Of a stretch of DNA of 36,578 nt, positions 1-8,635 are shown piece after piece. The stretch covers positions 1 through 36,578 of the forward strand of contig VGZE01000020.1 in the NCBI GenBank assembly GCA_016872755.1. Direction: 5' to 3'. Position numbers and translations under genes: made by a program. Origin of the DNA: Planctomycetota bacterium (lineage in GTDB: Bacteria > Planctomycetota > UBA1135 > GCA-002686595). The notes beneath the pieces are model-generated. The model was given only the letters and a program-made list of their open reading frames with translations. It searched no databases and had not been told where the DNA came from. The stretch's first letter is position 1. Every line of letters starts with the position of its first letter.

Positions 1-1
1 C

Positions 2-757
2 ATCGGCGCGGGCACGGCCCGCGTGCTGGCGCGCGAGGGCTACCGGCTCGCGCTGCTCGCGCGGCGCGTCGAGCGGCTGCGCGCGTTGGCGGCCGAGCTG
101 CCGCGCGCCGCGGACGGCGAGCATCTCGCGCTGGGTTGTGATCTGTGCGAGCCCGCACAGATCCGCGCGAGCTTCGCGCAGGTGCGCGACGCGTTCGGGC
201 GGCTCGACCTGCTGGTGAACAACGCCGGCATCGGCTATCGCGCACGGGTCGAGGAGAGCGACGACCGCGAGATCGCACGCGTGCTCGCGACGAACGTCGG
301 GGCGCTGCTTGCCTGCTGTCGCGAGGCGCTGCCGCTGCTCGTGCGAGGCGAGCGCCCGTGCGTGGTCAACGTGTCGAGCGTCGTCGGCCGGCGCGGCATG
401 CCGACGATGGCCGCGTATGCGGCATCGAAAGCGGCCGTGTTCTCGATCGGCGAGTCGCTGCGCCTCGAGTGGGCGCACCATGGCATCGCCGTGTGCACGA
501 TTGCGCCGGGGGTCACCGCGACAGAGATCTTCGCCGTGCAGGCCAATCCGTCGAAGCTGCACGATCCGGATCTGGCGCAGGCCGACTCGCCCGAGAGCGT
601 CGGCGAACAGATCTTGGCGCTGGACCGGCGGCCGGTGCCGGAGCGCTACCTGCGCTGGAAGTGGAAGTGGCTCGGCGCGCTATCGGTGATCGCGCCGCGC
701 CTGGCGGATCGGGCGCTGGGCAGCCGCGACTGGATCCCACGGGCGCCGGCTCGCTGA
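2..757 (+). CDS. Short-chain dehydrogenase/reductase (SDR), 5' end cut by window
   Basis: Classical NAD(P)-dependent SDR oxidoreductase with a Rossmann fold. The reading frame is open from base 2, and its first visible residues (IGAGTARVLA) are the end of the glycine-rich cofactor loop, so only the first ten or so residues lie outside the window. The GTG at 23 is therefore internal, not the start. Visible motifs are the NNAGIG structural motif, the catalytic serine in VVNVSSVVG, and the catalytic YAASK (YxxxK). The C-terminal tail is Trp- and Arg-rich with a hydrophobic stretch, as in membrane-associated SDRs. The substrate cannot be inferred. It converges on the kinase gene with about 10 bp between the stops. 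Confidence 0.9.
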   Translation: MGAGTARVLAREGYRLALLARRVERLRALAAELPRAADGEHLALGCDLCEPAQIRASFAQVRDAFGRLDLLVNNAGIGYRARVEESDDREIARVLATNVGALLACCREALPLLVRGERPCVVNVSSVVGRRGMPTMAAYAASKAAVFSIGESLRLEWAHHGIAVCTIAPGVTATEIFAVQANPSKLHDPDLAQADSPESVGEQILALDRRPVPERYLRWKWKWLGALSVIAPRLADRALGSRDWIPRAPAR

Positions 758-767
758 GCGCCGAGCC

Positions 768-3626
768 TCAGCTCTCCGTCGCCGAGACGAGCGCGCGCAG
801 TGCCGCCGTCTCGGCCAAGGCCGCGAGCTTTTCGTGCTCGAGCAGATTGGGCCACTGGTCGCAACCCGCGTCGCGCGCTTGCCGCAGGAAGTCCGCCGCG
901 AGTTCCCCGAGCTGCTCGATGCGCTGCGCGTGCCCTGGGGAATTCTCGTCGAGAAGCTCCGCCAGCTCCGCCATCCGCCGCGCGACCTCGAACGGCGTGC
1001 GCCACGATGCGGGGCCGTATTTCGCGTAGCCGCGCATCGCCTCGATCGCGGCATCGGTCTCGCCCAGATCGCGCCGCGCGTCGTATAGCCAGAACCAGTG
1101 CTGGGACAGCCGCTCGCGCAAGAGCACGTCGTCCGGCGCGAGCGCCAGCGCGGCCCCGCCGTGCTCGACGGCCGACTCGAGCAGCTCGCGCGCCTCTGCC
1201 GGGCGCTTGCTCGCCAACTCGAAGCCGCCGAGATTGTTCTCGGCGACAGCCAACGTCGACAGCAGCTCGGGCGAGCCCGGCACGCGGCGCACGAGCTCGG
1301 CCAGCGTCTCGACGGCCTTGGTCAGCTCGCCGTGCGCCTCCTCGGCGCGGCCGCTCATGTACTTGAAGTTCGCGCGGTTGTTGTAGAGCTTCGCGAGCGT
1401 CTCGCGGTAGCGAATGTTGCCCGGGTTCTGCTCGACCAGCAGCAGCAGCGCAGGTTCGTTCGCGTCGAGCAGCTCGACCGAGTCGGCCGGCCGCTCGCGC
1501 GCCGCGCACACGTACGCGAGCGTGTTGCGCAGGACTGCCTGCGCGTAGGCCTGCTCGGGCACGTCGCCCTGCAGGCGGGCGTCGAAGCGCGCGATCGTGC
1601 GTCGCAGCACGTTCTCGGCCTCCTCGAGCCGCGCGGCGGCGGGCGTGGCCTGGCCGAGCAATAGCATCCCGTACTCGTTGCCGACGCGCGACGCCGACAG
1701 AGCGTGCTCGCCGAGCTGCTCGAGTGCCGGCTGCAGGGCCTCGAGTCGCTCCAGCGCGCTCTCGAAGGCGGCCGCCGCGTCGTCCGTGCGCCCCTGCTTC
1801 GCGGCGACCATGCCCTGCACGCGCAGCGCATCGACCTCCAGCAGAGCCGCGCGGAACGAGTCGGGATTCCCCGCGCGCAGTCGCGCGGCGAAGTCGACGG
1901 AAGCGGCAGCGGATGCGGCCGCAGGCGCGAGCAAGCCCTGCAGCAGCGAGACCTCCGCTTCGTCGTAACGCAGCTGCGCGAGCGCCTCGAGCTCTGCGCT
2001 CGCGCGTTCGCGCTGCGGCTGCGCCGCTGCGGCGTCGAGCAGCGCCAGCCCCTCCGCAAGCGAGCGCAACGCGTCCTCGCCGCGCCCGAGATCGGTCTCC
2101 AGGCGAGCAATGCGTGCATGCGTGCGCGCGCGCTCGACGCGAACATCGTCGTCGGATGTGTTGTCCGCGAGCAGTCCCTTCTGGAACGCCAACGCATCCT
2201 CGAGCAGCGCGCGGCGGAAACCCTCCATGTGCGGCAAGCGCGACAGCTCGGCTTCCGCGACGCGCGTGAAGAGCCGGTCCACGGCCTGGAGCGCGCTGGT
2301 CAGGTTGCGCTTGGAGCGCGCACCCTCCGCGGCGAGCGCGATGTTGCTGCGGTATTCCTGCCAGGCCCAGCCCAAAGGGCCGCCGAGCACGATCAGGAGT
2401 CCCAGCGCCGCTGCGGTCGCGCGCGCCGGGTGACGCTGCGACCAGCGCACGAGTCGCTGCAGGGGCCCGGCGCGACGCGCGTCGATTGGCCGCCGCTCCA
2501 GCACGTTCGAGAGGTCGCGCGCGAAGGCCTCGGCGCTCGCGTAGCGCCGCTCCACCGCCGACTCCATCGCGGTCAGGCAGACCGTTTCGGCGTCGGCCGA
2601 CAGTGAGGAGTTGCGACTGCGCGGCGCGGCAGCGGCGCCCGCGGCGATCGACAGCATCGTCGCGGTCGTTGTCGGCCCTTCGTACGGCAGGCGCAAGCAC
2701 AGCGCCTGGTACAGCGACACGCCGAGAGAGTAGACGTCCGCCCGCGGAGAGGCCGCCTCGCGCCCGCCCTGCAGCAGCTCCGGCGGCAGGTACGGGACCG
2801 AGCCGAGCTGCGTCGCGCTGCGCGTCAGCTTGTCGGTGCCTCCGCCCTGCGCCAGCCCGAAGTCGAGCAGCATCACGCGGCCGCCGGGCGTCAGCATGAT
2901 GTTCGACGGCTTGAGATCGCGATGCAGCACGCCGCGTCCGTGCACGTGCTCGAGCGCCTCGGCGGCGAGCCGGAACACGCGCAGCACGCACTGTTCCCAG
3001 GTGCCGCCGTACAGCCAGTCGGCGAGCGCCTCGCCGCGCTCGTCCTCGGCCATCGCCGCCTGGAGCGCGCGCCCCAGATCCGCGCCTTCGAGCGTGCCGG
3101 GATCGCGGCCTTTCAGCGCCGCGAGCGCCTGCTCCAGCGATGCTCCGCGCACGCGCTCCATCGCGAAGTAGGCGATGCCATTGGCCTTGCCGAACGTGTA
3201 GATCGGCACGACGCCCGGATGCTGCAAGCGAGCGACGATCTGCACCTCGCGCAGGAAGCGCTCGCGCGCGCCGGACAGCACCATCTGGTCGGGCCGCACG
3301 AGCTTGAGCGCGACTTCGCGCCCGAGTGACTCCTGCACGGCCAGGTACACGACGCCCATTCCGCCTCCGCCGAGCCGGCGCACGATGCGGAATTCGCCGA
3401 GGCGTTCGGGGATCTCAGGCAACGGCTGGTCCGACAGGAGCCCCATGCGCTCGAGCTCCTTCCAGCGCCGGCGCAAACCCGCGGCCAGCGCCGGGTGCGC
3501 ATCGCAGGCGCGCTCGAGCGCGCGCACGCCTTCGGTCTCGGCTTGCTCGAGCACCTCGATCAGCAGCGCCTCGAGGCGATCGTCCTCTGTTTCCGTCTCG
3601 GTGCGGGGCAAGGGCAGAGGATCCAT
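768..3626 (-). CDS. Transmembrane Ser/Thr protein kinase with TPR-like C-terminus
   Basis: Eukaryotic-type (Hanks) protein kinase of 952 aa. Residues 77-380 form the kinase domain: glycine loop GGGGMG at 86-91, ATP lysine 108 (VALK), catalytic HRDLKPSN at 235-242 and DFG at 255-257. An extra segment of about 40 residues sits between the kinase hinge region and the catalytic loop. Residues 1-76 form a helical leader with a DAHPALAAGLRRR pattern that I associate with planctomycete kinases. One transmembrane helix lies near 401-421, followed by about 500 residues of Ala/Leu/Glu-rich TPR-like helices. The start at 3626 gives MDPLPLP and has GGAGGAG about 19 bases upstream; the frame stays open further upstream but reads as non-coding. 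The gene diverges from the TIM-barrel gene. The input signal is unknown. Confidence 0.93.
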   Translation of the reverse strand: MDPLPLPRTETETEDDRLEALLIEVLEQAETEGVRALERACDAHPALAAGLRRRWKELERMGLLSDQPLPEIPERLGEFRIVRRLGGGGMGVVYLAVQESLGREVALKLVRPDQMVLSGARERFLREVQIVARLQHPGVVPIYTFGKANGIAYFAMERVRGASLEQALAALKGRDPGTLEGADLGRALQAAMAEDERGEALADWLYGGTWEQCVLRVFRLAAEALEHVHGRGVLHRDLKPSNIMLTPGGRVMLLDFGLAQGGGTDKLTRSATQLGSVPYLPPELLQGGREAASPRADVYSLGVSLYQALCLRLPYEGPTTTATMLSIAAGAAAAPRSRNSSLSADAETVCLTAMESAVERRYASAEAFARDLSNVLERRPIDARRAGPLQRLVRWSQRHPARATAAALGLLIVLGGPLGWAWQEYRSNIALAAEGARSKRNLTSALQAVDRLFTRVAEAELSRLPHMEGFRRALLEDALAFQKGLLADNTSDDDVRVERARTHARIARLETDLGRGEDALRSLAEGLALLDAAAAQPQRERASAELEALAQLRYDEAEVSLLQGLLAPAAASAAASVDFAARLRAGNPDSFRAALLEVDALRVQGMVAAKQGRTDDAAAAFESALERLEALQPALEQLGEHALSASRVGNEYGMLLLGQATPAAARLEEAENVLRRTIARFDARLQGDVPEQAYAQAVLRNTLAYVCAARERPADSVELLDANEPALLLLVEQNPGNIRYRETLAKLYNNRANFKYMSGRAEEAHGELTKAVETLAELVRRVPGSPELLSTLAVAENNLGGFELASKRPAEARELLESAVEHGGAALALAPDDVLLRERLSQHWFWLYDARRDLGETDAAIEAMRGYAKYGPASWRTPFEVARRMAELAELLDENSPGHAQRIEQLGELAADFLRQARDAGCDQWPNLLEHEKLAALAETAALRALVSATES

Positions 3627-3719
3627 GTCGGGCGGCGGCGAGCGGACTCCTCCAAAGCCTAGCTTGTCGCCGCCGCATCGGCGCCGCCGGCTCCAGGTAG
3701 AATCGCGGCGACAGGCGGA

Positions 3720-4619
3720 ATGTTCCGGCTCGCGTACAACACGAACGGTCTGGCGCACCACCGCGTCGTGGACGCGCTGCGGTTGGTCGCCGGGCTCGGC
3801 TACGAGGGTCTGTCGATCACGCCCGACGTCGGTCAGCTCGATCCCTACCAGTTGCGCGGCGAAGACGTGCGTCAAACCCGCAGAGTGGCGAGCGAGCTGG
3901 GGCTCGAGCTCTCGATCGAGACCGGCGCGCGCTACGTGCTCGATCCGGCGCGCAAGCACTGGCCCAACCTGCTGTCACCGAACGCCGCCGAGCGCGAGCG
4001 TCGCCTCGATTTCCTGCGCCGTTGCATCGACCTCGCAGCGGCGCTGGACGCACGCGTCGTCGCGCTGTGGGCCGGCACGGCGGAGGGTGGCGCGTGCGGC
4101 GACGCGAAGCGCGACGATGCGGCGGGCGATCGCGGCTGCATGGCGGAGTGGGACCGCCTGTGCGCCGGGGTGGAGACGCTGCTCGACCATGCTCGCGGCA
4201 GCGGCATCCGCCTCGCGTTCGAGCCCGAGCCCGGCATGTTCATCGAGCGACCGGCCGGCTACGCGGAGCTCAAGCGCCGGCTGGGTGGGCGCGGCGCGGG
4301 GCTCGGCCTGTGCCTGGACGTCGGGCACTGCCTGTGCACCGGGGATCTGCCGGTTTCGCGCGTGATCGCGGCGCATGCGGGCGAGCTGCTGCACGTGCAC
4401 CTCGACGACATCCGCTCGGGCCGCCACGAGCACCTGATGTTCGGCGAAGGGGAGCTCGATCTCGCCGACGCGCTCGACGCACTCTTGCAAACGAATTACA
4501 CGGGCCTCGCCGCGGTCGAGCTTTCGCGCGACAGCCACCGCGGCGCCGAGGCCGCGCGCATCGCGATCGAGCGCCTGCGAGCCGCGCTCGGTTCCAGGGC
4601 CCGCGGCGGCTCGATCTAG
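3720..4619 (+). CDS. Sugar phosphate isomerase/epimerase-like TIM-barrel protein
   Basis: 299-aa protein of the xylose-isomerase-like TIM-barrel superfamily (AP endonuclease 2 fold). Likely divalent-metal ligands sit in the usual order: Glu168/Glu170 in FEPEPGMF, Asp200 and His203 in CLDVGHC, His225/His227 in LLHVHLDD, and Glu267 near the C-terminus. The opening LAYNTNGLAHHR and the KHWPNLLSP segment remind me of the TIM-barrel member (EboE type) of the ebo metabolite-traffic operon, but no other ebo gene is visible here, so the assignment stops at superfamily level. The ATG at 3720 follows a weak AGGCGGA. It diverges from the kinase gene across 93 bp, which must hold both promoters. Confidence 0.82.
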   Translation: MFRLAYNTNGLAHHRVVDALRLVAGLGYEGLSITPDVGQLDPYQLRGEDVRQTRRVASELGLELSIETGARYVLDPARKHWPNLLSPNAAERERRLDFLRRCIDLAAALDARVVALWAGTAEGGACGDAKRDDAAGDRGCMAEWDRLCAGVETLLDHARGSGIRLAFEPEPGMFIERPAGYAELKRRLGGRGAGLGLCLDVGHCLCTGDLPVSRVIAAHAGELLHVHLDDIRSGRHEHLMFGEGELDLADALDALLQTNYTGLAAVELSRDSHRGAEAARIAIERLRAALGSRARGGSI

Positions 4620-4718
4620 CTCGAAGTGTCTTGTGCGCCGCGCCGACGCGGGGCCAGAATCGAGGCGCTGCGGGGGCTCGGTGCTCCGCAGGCGAACCAC
4701 GGACTTCCGGAGGCAGTC

Positions 4719-4943
4719 ATGGCGAACACGACGGCGGAAGCAGCTCGGAACGGTGTGGAGTTGCGTCAGTGCCCGACGCGCATCGATCGCGCACCGGTTC
4801 GGATCGCGCAGAGCATCCAGATCTCGCTGTGCCAGGACCGGCAGCGCGGGATGTACCACAAGTGCTTCTCGTGCGAGCACGCCAACGGCCGCGCGGCGGA
4901 GGCGAGCGTCGCCGTGCCGGAGCGGATCAAGAGCCGCGCCTAG
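4719..4943 (+). CDS. Small conserved-looking four-cysteine protein, function unknown
   Basis: 74-aa cytoplasmic protein with no signal peptide. The start at 4719 is set by a strong GGAGG at 4709-4713, five bases from the ATG; longer in-frame starts lack a ribosome site. The Cys pattern is RQCP, then SLCQDR, then HKCFSCEHANG, which is four cysteines plus histidines with a final CxxC. That is compatible with one bound zinc or iron. The middle is rich in Arg and Gln (TRIDRAPVRIAQSIQISL). I do not recognise a family. It stands alone about 100 bp after the TIM-barrel gene and converges on the next gene with 11 bp between stops. Confidence 0.72.
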   Translation: MANTTAEAARNGVELRQCPTRIDRAPVRIAQSIQISLCQDRQRGMYHKCFSCEHANGRAAEASVAVPERIKSRA

Positions 4944-4954
4944 GCGCTTCAGGT

Positions 4955-6172
4955 TCAGCGCGCCGCCGCCAGCAGCTCGGCGTCGGAGAGCATGCGCGGC
5001 GTGCGCTTGGCGAGGTCGAGCACCTTTTGCACGCGCTCGTCGGTCGGCTCCACGCCCAGCTTCTCCAGGCACCACACGACGTTGCTCTTGCCGCTCATCG
5101 GCCCGACCTTGATCTTCTGTTCGAGGCCGAAGAGCTCGGCCGGCACGCCAGAGTAGACGCGATTGGCCAGCCAGTGGTCGCCCTTGCGGAAGGCCTTGAT
5201 CACGGCGGCCGCGTGCACGCCGGTCCCGGTCTCGAAGGCGTCGGTGCCCATCACCGGGTAATTGCTCGGGATCGGCACGCCGGTCGCCTCGCTGGCGAGC
5301 CGGCAGTACTCGCCGAGCTTCGACAGGTCGTTGTCGATTCGGCCGTCGAGCTTGAGATTGACGAGCAGCAGGTCCATCTCGGTGTTTCCCGCGCGCTCGC
5401 CGATGCCCAGCGCGCAGGCGTGGATGCGCGTCGCGCCGGCCTCGATCGCCGCGAGCGCGTTGGCCAGGCCCTGCCCGCGATCGCGGTGGCCGTGCCAATC
5501 GATGCCGACCCGGCCGCCGTGCTCGTCGACGATCGTCTTCACGTAGCGCACGAGCTTGCGCGTGCCCTCCGGCGTGGCGTGCCCGCACGTGTCGCACACG
5601 CACACGCGCTTCGCGCCGGCCTCGATCGCAGTCGAGTACAACGCGCGCACGTGCTCCGGCGTCGCGCGCGTCGTGTCCTCGGTCACGAACATGCACGGCA
5701 GGCCGTTCTTCGTCGCGAACGCGACCGCGTCGCGCACCAGGCCGAGCATCTTCTCGAACTCCCAACCCTCCGCGTACTGCCGGATCGGCGATGAACCGAT
5801 GAAGGCGCAGACCTCGACCGGACGGCCCAGCTCCTGCACCAGATCGACGATCGGTGCGATGTCCGACACGACGGTGCGGCAGGCCACGTTCGGCGTGATG
5901 CGCAGCGACTTCATCTCGCGGCACAGCGCTCGGATGTGCTCGCGCGCGCGCTCGCCGGCGCCCGGCAGCCCGACGTCGGCGGTGTCGATGCCGAGCTCGT
6001 CCATCAGATGCACGAGGCGCACCTTCTGCTCGAGCGTCGGATCCTTCACCGACGGGCTCTGCAGGCCGTCGCGCAGCGTCTCGTCGTCGAACTGGATGCG
6101 GTGCGTCGCGGACGGGGCGGCGTTGGCGGCGTTCCAGTCGTAGATCAGGGCGTCGCGGGAGGGGCTCGTCAT
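4955..6172 (-). CDS. 2-isopropylmalate/homocitrate synthase family enzyme without regulatory domain
   Basis: 405-aa DRE-TIM metallolyase (HMGL-like fold) that would condense acetyl-CoA with a 2-oxo acid. The hallmark DETLRDG lies at 30-36. The metal-binding HxH motif is in DWHGHRDRG, followed by the GIGERAGNTEMD loop typical of isopropylmalate and homocitrate synthases. The protein ends soon after the helical subdomain and lacks the LeuA C-terminal allosteric domain (about 120 residues), so feedback inhibition by leucine is unlikely. No leu, lys or nif gene lies nearby, so the substrate (2-oxoisovalerate, 2-oxoglutarate, pyruvate or other) is open. No good ribosome site precedes the ATG at 6172. 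It diverges from the regulator at 6343. Confidence 0.85.
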   Translation of the reverse strand: MTSPSRDALIYDWNAANAAPSATHRIQFDDETLRDGLQSPSVKDPTLEQKVRLVHLMDELGIDTADVGLPGAGERAREHIRALCREMKSLRITPNVACRTVVSDIAPIVDLVQELGRPVEVCAFIGSSPIRQYAEGWEFEKMLGLVRDAVAFATKNGLPCMFVTEDTTRATPEHVRALYSTAIEAGAKRVCVCDTCGHATPEGTRKLVRYVKTIVDEHGGRVGIDWHGHRDRGQGLANALAAIEAGATRIHACALGIGERAGNTEMDLLLVNLKLDGRIDNDLSKLGEYCRLASEATGVPIPSNYPVMGTDAFETGTGVHAAAVIKAFRKGDHWLANRVYSGVPAELFGLEQKIKVGPMSGKSNVVWCLEKLGVEPTDERVQKVLDLAKRTPRMLSDAELLAAAR

Positions 6173-6306
6173 GGGGTGGGGGGCGAGATTGTCCGCATTC
6201 TAGGACGCACGGCCAGCGGAAGGCGCACGGGCAGGCGCTCGACGAGCGCCCCAAGTCCTGGAGGAGGAACGAACTACGAGCGCCGTCGCCTGCGGGGACT
6301 TGCTTC

Positions 6307-6336
6307 TTGAAATAATCACACTCTTTTCAATAATAC
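6307..6336 (+). promoter_or_regulatory. Promoter with inverted repeat; probable leaderless start of the HTH gene
   Basis: An AT-rich island in GC-rich DNA. TTGAAA (6307-6312) and TAATAC (6331-6336) fit -35 and -10 boxes with an 18-bp spacer. Transcription would then start about seven bases later, at the A of the ATG at 6343. No Shine-Dalgarno sequence precedes that ATG, which fits a leaderless mRNA. TTGAAA is mirrored by TTTCAA at 6325-6330, giving an inverted repeat with a 12-base centre that overlaps the promoter. This is a likely operator, perhaps for autoregulation by the downstream winged-helix protein. Confidence 0.5.
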
Positions 6337-6342
6337 CACGGC

Positions 6343-6957
6343 ATGGCCCGACAGGGACGCAACGCCGGCAACGGCTACGAGATCACCGCGCGCGAGCAGG
6401 TCGAGGCACTCGCCTCCCCGCTGCGGCAGGAGCTCGTGGACACGCTCGAGCAACACGGCCCGCTCACGATCCAGGCCCTTGGCACTTGGCTCGAACGTGC
6501 TCCCGACGGCCTCTACTACCACGTGCGCAGACTGGTCGCTCTCGGCCTGCTGCGTGAAGTGGACGCAGTTCCCTCGGGTGGGCGCGAGGCGCAGCGCTAC
6601 GACGTCGCGGGTCGCCCGATGCGCATCCTGCACCGACCCGGCGACGCCGCGCACGTGGCGGCCGTGAAGCGGACGGTCGCGACCCTGCTGCGCGTCTCCG
6701 CGCGCGATGCGCACAAGGCGCTGGATGCCGGCATCGCGCGCCTCGACCGGTCAGCTCCGGACTTTTTCGGCATGCGATCGCGGGCGCGGCTCGACGCGGC
6801 CTCGCTGGCGCGCGTTCGCGAGCTGCTCGCGGAGCTGTCGCGCATCGCGCATGCCGGCCAGAACAGGCGGCGGGGGCGCGTCTTCAGCCTGACCTTCCTG
6901 CTCACGCCGCTCGTACCGCCCCGGCAGAGGGCCCAACCCAACGAGGAATCGACATGA
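6343..6957 (+). CDS. ArsR-like winged-helix transcriptional regulator
   Basis: 204-aa DNA-binding regulator. Residues about 19-95 form a winged helix: VEALASPLRQELVDTL, then the recognition region DGLYYHVRRLVALGLL, then a wing around REAQRYDV. This is the ArsR/PadR-like arrangement in which a helix reads DNA and a beta-wing follows. No metal-sensing ELCVCDL-type cysteines are present, so it is not a classical arsenic sensor. The C-terminal half is helical and Arg-rich. Its stop overlaps the start of the protease gene (ATGA at 6954-6957), so the two are translationally coupled and probably share a circuit. The effector is unknown. Confidence 0.82.
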   Translation: MARQGRNAGNGYEITAREQVEALASPLRQELVDTLEQHGPLTIQALGTWLERAPDGLYYHVRRLVALGLLREVDAVPSGGREAQRYDVAGRPMRILHRPGDAAHVAAVKRTVATLLRVSARDAHKALDAGIARLDRSAPDFFGMRSRARLDAASLARVRELLAELSRIAHAGQNRRRGRVFSLTFLLTPLVPPRQRAQPNEEST

Positions 6958-8510
6958 TCCGAAAGTTGCATACCCAGGCCTTGCTGCTCGCGTGCTGCGT
7001 GCTCGGCGGCGCGCGCGCACAGACCACATTGACGGCTACGTCGCTCGTCGAACGCGCGCGCGAGCGCATCGGCGCCCCGGCCTTCGTGAACGCACGCGGC
7101 TTCCAGCTCAGCGGCAGCCTCGAAGCGCGCGGGCTCTCGTCGCCGTTCACGATGTGGGTCGCGGCCGACGGCCGCTACGAGCTGCTCGTCGAGGGCCGGC
7201 TGCCCTCGTTCGAAGGCTTCGACGGAACGCGCGCCTTCCGACACGACGTCGGGATGGGCGAGCGCACGCTCGTGCTCGGCGATCGCGACGAGCAACTCGC
7301 GCAGGCGTGGTTCGTGTCACCGTACTGGCTGCTCGCGCAGGACCGCATCGAGCTCGGCGGCACGGGCGAGCTCGAAGTGACGCTCTCCGGCGGTCCGATG
7401 CGCGGCACGATCGCATTCGACGAGCAGAGCGGCCTGCCGAACACGCTGTCCTGGGGCGCGGGGGAGAGCGGCGGCGTACTGACATGGACGGGATGGAAGG
7501 AGAGCGCCGGCGTGCGCTTCCCCACGGCGTGGGAGCAACGCGGCGCGCGCGGCCAGGTCGAGCGCTACGTCGTCGAACGCGTCGAGCCGCGCGCCGAGCC
7601 GGCCGCGCGCAAGCAGCTGCCGGCCGCGCTCGCGCTCGACGCGCGCATCGTCGGCGACGGCGGTCCGATCGAGGTCGAGCAGGCACCGACCGGGCACCTG
7701 CTCGTGAACCCCACGATCGCGGGACGCGACATCGGCTGGTTCATCTTCGACTCCGGCGCGAGCGTCAACGTGCTGTCGACGCCGGTCGCCGCGCGCGAGG
7801 GCTACAGCGGCTTCGGCAGCGAGAGGGTCGGCGGCGTCGGCGGCACGGTCGACGCGCAGTTCGTGCAGCCGGGCGAGCTCGTGCTCGGGCCGCTGCACTC
7901 GCCCAACGCACTCTTCTTGACGATGGACCTCGCCTTCCTCGAAGTGTTCCTCGGGCGCGAGATCGTCGGCGTGCTCGGCTGCCCGCTGCTGCTCGCCGGG
8001 ACCTACGAGCTCGACATGCTGCCGCCGCGACTGGCCGTGCACGCACCGGGCAAGGAGCCGAAGTTCGCCGATCCGACGCCGTGGCAGGAGCTGGTCGTGT
8101 ACCGCGCCCACTCGTGCGTCTACGCGTCGTTCGAGGGAGGGCGGCGCGGGCTGTTCACGCTCGACACGGGCAAGGGCCAGGGCGGCGTCGTGTTCTCGAG
8201 CGCGGCGGTGAGCAAGCTCGGCCTGCTAGAGGGGCGCAAGGTCTCCGACGCGAGGGTTGGAGGGGTCGGCGGCTTCGTGTCGACGAAGGCAGGGACGATC
8301 GAGTGGCTCGAGCTCGGCGGCAAGCGCTTCGAGGGTGTTGACGCGATGTTCCCCGATGCCGTGCAGGGGCACGTCGGCGACCTGTACCTGACCGGCACGC
8401 TGTCGACGAAGCTGCTCGAGCCGTTCACGACGCTGTTCGACTACACGGGCAAGCGCATCGCGTTCGTGCCGCGCGCTCCCTCGCTGGCGCCGGCGCAGCC
8501 AGCGAAGTAG
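6954..8510 (+). CDS. Secreted retropepsin-like aspartyl protease family protein
   Basis: 518-aa exported protein with a signal peptide ending near GARAQ at residues 21-23. Residues about 25-215 resemble an outer-membrane-lipoprotein-sorting-like beta domain. Two pepsin-type active-site motifs follow: FDSGAS with Asp266 and LDTGKG with Asp404, so both lobes are carried on one chain. Each is followed by a VGGVGG segment, as in bacterial retropepsin-like proteins. The second lobe departs from the usual DTGA, so catalysis is likely but not certain. It is co-transcribed with the upstream winged-helix regulator by ATGA overlap. Peptide substrate unknown. Confidence 0.85.
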   Translation: MIRKLHTQALLLACCVLGGARAQTTLTATSLVERARERIGAPAFVNARGFQLSGSLEARGLSSPFTMWVAADGRYELLVEGRLPSFEGFDGTRAFRHDVGMGERTLVLGDRDEQLAQAWFVSPYWLLAQDRIELGGTGELEVTLSGGPMRGTIAFDEQSGLPNTLSWGAGESGGVLTWTGWKESAGVRFPTAWEQRGARGQVERYVVERVEPRAEPAARKQLPAALALDARIVGDGGPIEVEQAPTGHLLVNPTIAGRDIGWFIFDSGASVNVLSTPVAAREGYSGFGSERVGGVGGTVDAQFVQPGELVLGPLHSPNALFLTMDLAFLEVFLGREIVGVLGCPLLLAGTYELDMLPPRLAVHAPGKEPKFADPTPWQELVVYRAHSCVYASFEGGRRGLFTLDTGKGQGGVVFSSAAVSKLGLLEGRKVSDARVGGVGGFVSTKAGTIEWLELGGKRFEGVDAMFPDAVQGHVGDLYLTGTLSTKLLEPFTTLFDYTGKRIAFVPRAPSLAPAQPAK

Positions 8511-8635
8511 CGCCCTAGCTCGCTCTTCTCCGCCGCGCCGGATTCGGCGACGATCTCGGCATCGACACGACCTCGCTCTCCGATTCGCCGCCGCCGCAGT
8601 CACGCCTGCCGATCCCGCGCCGGCTTGCGCAGCGC

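Noticed and set aside
3627-3959. Possible 111-residue N-terminal extension of the kinase
   Set aside because: The extension reads as non-coding composition, would overlap the start of the TIM-barrel gene, and the ATG at 3626 has its own GGAGGAG.
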